DNA of 64,000 nt from Cupriavidus metallidurans CH34 (GTDB taxonomy: Bacteria; Pseudomonadota; Gammaproteobacteria; Burkholderiales; Burkholderiaceae), in assembly GCF_000196015.1 (NCBI RefSeq), contig NC_007973.1:620001-684000 (forward strand), given 5' to 3'. A program made the translations under genes and the position numbers. The stretch's first letter is position 1. Every line of letters begins with the position of its first letter. Shown here piece after piece: positions 60,584-64,000 of this stretch. The notes beneath the pieces are model-generated. The model did no database searches and had not been told where the DNA came from. It saw only the letters and a program-made list of their open reading frames with translations.

Positions 60584-62302
60584 CTACTGCGATGTACAGG
60601 CCGGATGGCCCAGGGATTCCCGAATGTCGTGCTGCTCATCGCGACAATCGGGGACTAGCGTGATCTCGACGCGGCGGTTGGCCGCACGGCCGGCTTCCGG
60701 CTCGTTGGGTGCCTTGGGACGGGTCTCGCCGTAGCCCTGGATGGCAAAGCGGGTGACCGGCAAGTCGGCGGCGTCCGCCAGCCAATCCCGCACGGACGCG
60801 GCGCGTGCTTCGGAAAGCTTCAGGTTGGCCCGCGAATCTCCCACCGAGTCTGTGTGCCCAGCCACGAGCACGCGCTTGTCGGGATGGGCCTTGATCATCT
60901 CCAGCGCACCGATCAGCACGCGATTGGAGCCGAGGTTGAGCAGCGCGCTACCGCTCTTGAAGAGCGACAGGCTGTCGAGTTCGATGGTCGCGGGCAGCGG
61001 CGCCGGGGGTTGATAGGCGGCGATCAGGGTATTGAGCGGCGCGAGGAGTCCGGCACCGCGGTAGAAGCCCAACCCGAGGCGAGGCGGCACGCCGGACCGG
61101 CTGTAATGATCGAGCTCATCGCGGTCCCGCTTGAGTGCCTGCAGTGCATCCACGCGCGCAACATCATGCTCCGGGCCGATCACTCGATAACGAGCCATGT
61201 CGGTCATGACACGTGCGACCAGGGTACGGTTCTGCCACGCGGATGCCGTAGCCGCTGCGCAGAAGGCGAGCGCGAGCCAGGCGAACGCATGCGCCATTGC
61301 ACGCGGCATAGCCCGCTGCACGGGCTGCAAGGCGATGCCGCGCAGTAGCGGCTCCGGCAAGGGATAAGACGCGTTGCGTACCGCTCCCGGGCCGCGTGCC
61401 AACCCGGTTACTTGCGTCACGAAACGCGCATAGAGAGAATCCGGGACCGGCACACCGTCGATGGCGGTCACCCCAAACGCGGTGATATCGACGGGAGGGC
61501 CGCTGCGCAAGCCATCACGACCCTCGTCACGCAACGGCGGCAACAAGGCGCCGGATGCCCACCTGACCAGCGCGTCGAGGCGGGCCGCGCGGTGCATGTG
61601 TGCATCGCGGTCTGCCGGGACGGCTGCCTGTGGATAGCTCACGAGACGATCCGAAAGCTGCGCGCACAGCGTTCCGGCTGCAGGGACGGTGGCGCCGGAC
61701 ACGCCGAACCATGCGCAATCGTCGGCCGGTCCTCCGGCTTCTTCGGCATAGACGGCAACGCAGACGGGCAAGGAATAGCCAACGGCCCGGCTGGCTTCGC
61801 CAATGGCGACACGCCAGCGCTTGAGTGCGGCGGTCAGCACGGCGGCGTCGCGAGCGTGATCCGCAGCAATCAGGCAGGCAACGGCGTCCGGGCCTTGTCC
61901 TTCGCGCCAGCGCTTGAGTGCATCGGCTACGTGCGCTAGCCGCGTTGAATCGTCGACGCGCACCCAGATCGCTGTATCGGTGATCTGGACCAGCGCTTCG
62001 CCGAATGCCCGCGCTGGCGCTCCGGCGCGATCTCCCACCACCAGTGCCAACGGCGTGTTGCGGCGAATGTTGCCCGGCAGCGCATCCAGCGACGCGTTGA
62101 TGGCCTCAAGCACGTCTCGGGAGGCACGTTGGCGCGCACGAACACGCCGTGTGGCTACCACGATGGCGGTACCTACCACCGCGATGACGAACGTCCCGAG
62201 TAATAGGTTCCACGCAGGCTGCCAGGGAGAGCTGAACGCCAGCCAGGCTAGCGCGAGCGCGGCGATCCAGCCGAACAGGCCGCGGTAGGGGTAGCCGGTC
62301 AC
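60584..62302 (-). CDS. T6SS-associated membrane protein with IcmF-like region and OmpA domain
   Basis: The 572-residue protein has two N-terminal helices (residues about 8-45), a cytoplasmic domain that recalls the N-terminal part of TssM/IcmF (TPLALVVGDRAGAPARAFGEAL, VACLIAADHARDAAVL and SLPVCVAVYAEE, each in part) but without a Walker A motif, a further helix near residues 350-370 and a C-terminal OmpA/MotB peptidoglycan-binding domain (VLVAGHTDSVGDSRANLKLSEARAASVRDWL, read in parts, and GYGETRP). It likely anchors the membrane complex to the cell wall as TagL does. The start is GTG with an AAGGGA site four bases before it, ten bases after the tssL stop. Confidence 0.85.
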   Translation of the reverse strand: MTGYPYRGLFGWIAALALAWLAFSSPWQPAWNLLLGTFVIAVVGTAIVVATRRVRARQRASRDVLEAINASLDALPGNIRRNTPLALVVGDRAGAPARAFGEALVQITDTAIWVRVDDSTRLAHVADALKRWREGQGPDAVACLIAADHARDAAVLTAALKRWRVAIGEASRAVGYSLPVCVAVYAEEAGGPADDCAWFGVSGATVPAAGTLCAQLSDRLVSYPQAAVPADRDAHMHRAARLDALVRWASGALLPPLRDEGRDGLRSGPPVDITAFGVTAIDGVPVPDSLYARFVTQVTGLARGPGAVRNASYPLPEPLLRGIALQPVQRAMPRAMAHAFAWLALAFCAAATASAWQNRTLVARVMTDMARYRVIGPEHDVARVDALQALKRDRDELDHYSRSGVPPRLGLGFYRGAGLLAPLNTLIAAYQPPAPLPATIELDSLSLFKSGSALLNLGSNRVLIGALEMIKAHPDKRVLVAGHTDSVGDSRANLKLSEARAASVRDWLADAADLPVTRFAIQGYGETRPKAPNEPEAGRAANRRVEITLVPDCRDEQHDIRESLGHPACTSQ

Positions 62303-62312
62303 GACGTCCCTT

Positions 62313-62969
62313 TTAGCTGGCCAGCCGGGCGATAGAGACGGCCAGCCATCGATCCAGCGCAAAATACACCAAACCAGCGCCGACAAGTGCAATGGCCACC
62401 CAGGCCAGCGGCGACAGCGACAGGCCGCGCCATCCCCGCGCCTTGCCGGCAGTGACGATGACCGGCCCGGTGGCCTTCTGCACGCCTGCGCGCTGAAGGC
62501 GTTCATCGATGGCATGCATTAGCGCCTCTCGGGCGGCGTTGCCCTCCAACGCAAACTTGCCTTGGAAGCCCAGGCCCAGTACCGCATGAAAGACAACCAG
62601 CAGGGGAATGACCGGCTGCGCTTCCGCCAGCCTGCGTTCGATGCGCGCAATCAACTCTTCGCCCGCGTTATGGCTATGGAACTCTTGGACCTGCAATGGT
62701 TCGCGCTCCCAGGCGCTACGCTCGTCGCCCGTGAGCCGACGCAATGCGTACTCATCCAGCAAGGCACACTGCGCATAGGCGGCATCCTCGACCACGGCCG
62801 GGGCGTGGCCCGCGGCCAGGAACTCCTCCCGCAGGCGGGTCACCTGCTCGAGACACTTTTTCCGAAACATTGCGAAGGAGTCGTCAGGCGCAGCCTCATC
62901 GGCTAGCTCTGTCACGGTGAGCGCGGTGTCGCGCAGGGCGAGGGGCAGAATGGTGGTAAGCGTTGTCAT
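62313..62969 (-). CDS. tssL: TssL (DotU-like) inner-membrane component
   Basis: The 218-residue protein has the DotU/TssL cytoplasmic helical domain with DEYALRRLTGDERSAWEREPLQ (in part) and FHAVLGLGFQGKFAL, and one C-terminal membrane helix (LAWVAIALVGAGLVYFAL). With TssM and TssJ it forms the membrane complex of the type VI system. Unlike evolved TssL proteins it lacks its own OmpA domain, which is supplied by the next gene. It overlaps tssK by four bases. Confidence 0.94.
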   Translation of the reverse strand: MTTLTTILPLALRDTALTVTELADEAAPDDSFAMFRKKCLEQVTRLREEFLAAGHAPAVVEDAAYAQCALLDEYALRRLTGDERSAWEREPLQVQEFHSHNAGEELIARIERRLAEAQPVIPLLVVFHAVLGLGFQGKFALEGNAAREALMHAIDERLQRAGVQKATGPVIVTAGKARGWRGLSLSPLAWVAIALVGAGLVYFALDRWLAVSIARLAS

Positions 62970-64000
62970 GCTGGCAATACCGCAAAGAGCTCAAGGGAGA
63001 CGTCTGGTACCGAGGCAGGGACATAGAACTGGCAGGCCCGCGCAGCCAGCATGCGTTGGAATGCTGGATGGCCACTGTCGAGCGCGAAATACTGGTTCTC
63101 GATCCGAACCGGAATGGCCGCGGGCAGACGTGACATGGTTCGCAACGGAATTCCCGGCAAGGCTGAATTGAGGATTTGTTCGACCTCGTCGGGCGCCCCC
63201 GCCTTGCACAGACGGGGCAGTTGCTCGATCAGCATCTGGGCGGGCAGTCCCGCCTGGACCGACAGGTAGTATTCGGCGCCTTCGACAAGCCGCTCGTCGA
63301 GGATCTTGCCCATCCAGACCGTGGGCCGGATTTGCTCGAGCGCCACGGGAACGACCCGCGACGGAATTACCGTATCCAGCAGCGTACGGATCAGCGATTC
63401 CAGTTCCGCGAACATTGGTTCGGGCGTCTGGTGGTCATAGGCCGGGATGGCCTGCAGCGTTTCTGTGGTGGAGAAGGTCAGGAGCGACCCGGCCAGACGG
63501 GAGAGAACAGCATAGAGCCGTTCCGGATGCTGCTGCGGTGCTGCGCACAGGCGGGCCAACTCCGGCCAGGTTCCGTTCACGCTGTGCAATAGCCAAAAGA
63601 GCGCGACGTCGGCGACTGCAAAATCGGCAATCTGGTCGGAACGCTCACGCCTGCGCACAGCAAGGCTCGCGCTCTTGGCAGCCAGGATTTCCGAGAGTCG
63701 GCGCATGCGCTCGGTGAGCCGGTCGTTCGCTGACAGGAAGAGGCACGGTGGCACGAACACCGGATCGAGTTCGAATCGCCCTTGCGGCGTGCGCATCAGC
63801 CGGGCGATCGGGCAGGTCACGTAGTCGCCGTGTGTCTCGAATTCGAAGAGCAGGGCCAGTGCGTGCAGTTCGACACTTATCTCTTCCTTGCCTTCCCCAT
63901 GCGCAGTTGCCGCCTTGCGTATCGATCAGAGGCAGGCCAATCAGCACCACGACGCTGTCGACGTTGGACGGCACGTCGGCGAGATCGCGTGCGGGTGGGG
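62966..64000 (-). CDS. tssK: TssK baseplate subunit, 5' end outside window, apparent frameshift
   Basis: The last 285 or more codons match TssK: ERLYAVLSRLAGSLLTFSTTE, YDHQTPEPMFAELE and the C-terminal CQFYVPASVPDVSLELFAVL. TssK links the baseplate to the membrane complex. Upstream of the VTCPIARLMRTP region the frame stays coding-like (AATAHGEGKEEISVELHAL) up to a TGA at 63926-63928, whereas the preceding TssK-like sequence (ARDLADVPSNVDSVVVLIG) is in a different frame. One base appears to be missing near 63922-63930. This may be an assembly error or a real mutation. About 120 N-terminal residues lie beyond the window. Confidence 0.82.

Overview
The window is a gene-dense, GC-rich chromosomal segment with no rRNA, tRNA, insertion sequence, integrase or CRISPR array that I can see. 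Gene content and style point to a beta-proteobacterium of the Burkholderiaceae, most likely Cupriavidus or a close Ralstonia relative: a CIRCE-controlled groESL, a leucine-degradation (liu) cluster under a TetR regulator, a dctA-dctB-dctD set, MdtAC-type efflux, an ESPR-containing autotransporter and a type VI secretion cluster. The genus is inference from family content; no marker gene was aligned.

Left part (1-9.7 kb): a leftward operon of an AI-2E-family permease and a pqi lipid-transport system whose PqiA is split into two genes; a divergent pair (HPP-CBS membrane protein and ClC-CBS transporter) that shares a perfect inverted repeat; then a rightward pair, a guanidino-group hydrolase (CtlX/DDAH-like) and an ornithine cyclodeaminase, that together suggest citrulline or methylarginine to ornithine to proline. 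An orphan regulator (excisionase-like HTH plus degenerate receiver) follows.

10.8-19.2 kb: the C4-dicarboxylate module. DctB and DctD overlap and lie downstream of dctA. A -24/-12 promoter and paired palindromes are visible upstream of dctA, fitting DctD/sigma-54 control. A 1121-residue MASE1-PAS-GGDEF-EAL protein follows.

19.4-26.8 kb: a small SnoaL-like protein, a membrane diheme cytochrome c with a two-subunit molybdenum hydroxylase, and an ECF sigma/anti-sigma pair divergent from a Tat-exported metallophosphoesterase and a CuA-like cupredoxin. Both sides of this last divergent region carry the same promoter-like sequence, GGGAATA-N16-GGTATRAC, at identical spacing. I consider this ECF-phosphoesterase-cupredoxin unit the best candidate for an undescribed system; its cupredoxin has Met where CuA proteins have their first His ligand.

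26.8-38.8 kb: an RND pump with its adaptor and a divergent ArsR-like regulator; a MASE1-PAS protein with no output domain, overlapped by an alpha/beta hydrolase with a Cys nucleophile and a C-terminal NTF2 domain; a PlpD-like patatin-barrel protein; and a SulP transporter.

38.8-49 kb: leucine catabolism (HMG-CoA lyase, both methylcrotonyl-CoA carboxylase subunits, an acyl-CoA synthetase) with a divergent TetR gene and two matching operators; then a LuxR-type response regulator and a sensor kinase whose genes overlap by 91 bases.

49-64 kb: a 1741-residue autotransporter with duplicated passenger modules, groES-groEL, and part of a type VI secretion operon read leftward (tssK, tssL, an OmpA-domain gene, hcp, clpV, tssE). 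The tssK reading frame breaks near the right edge.
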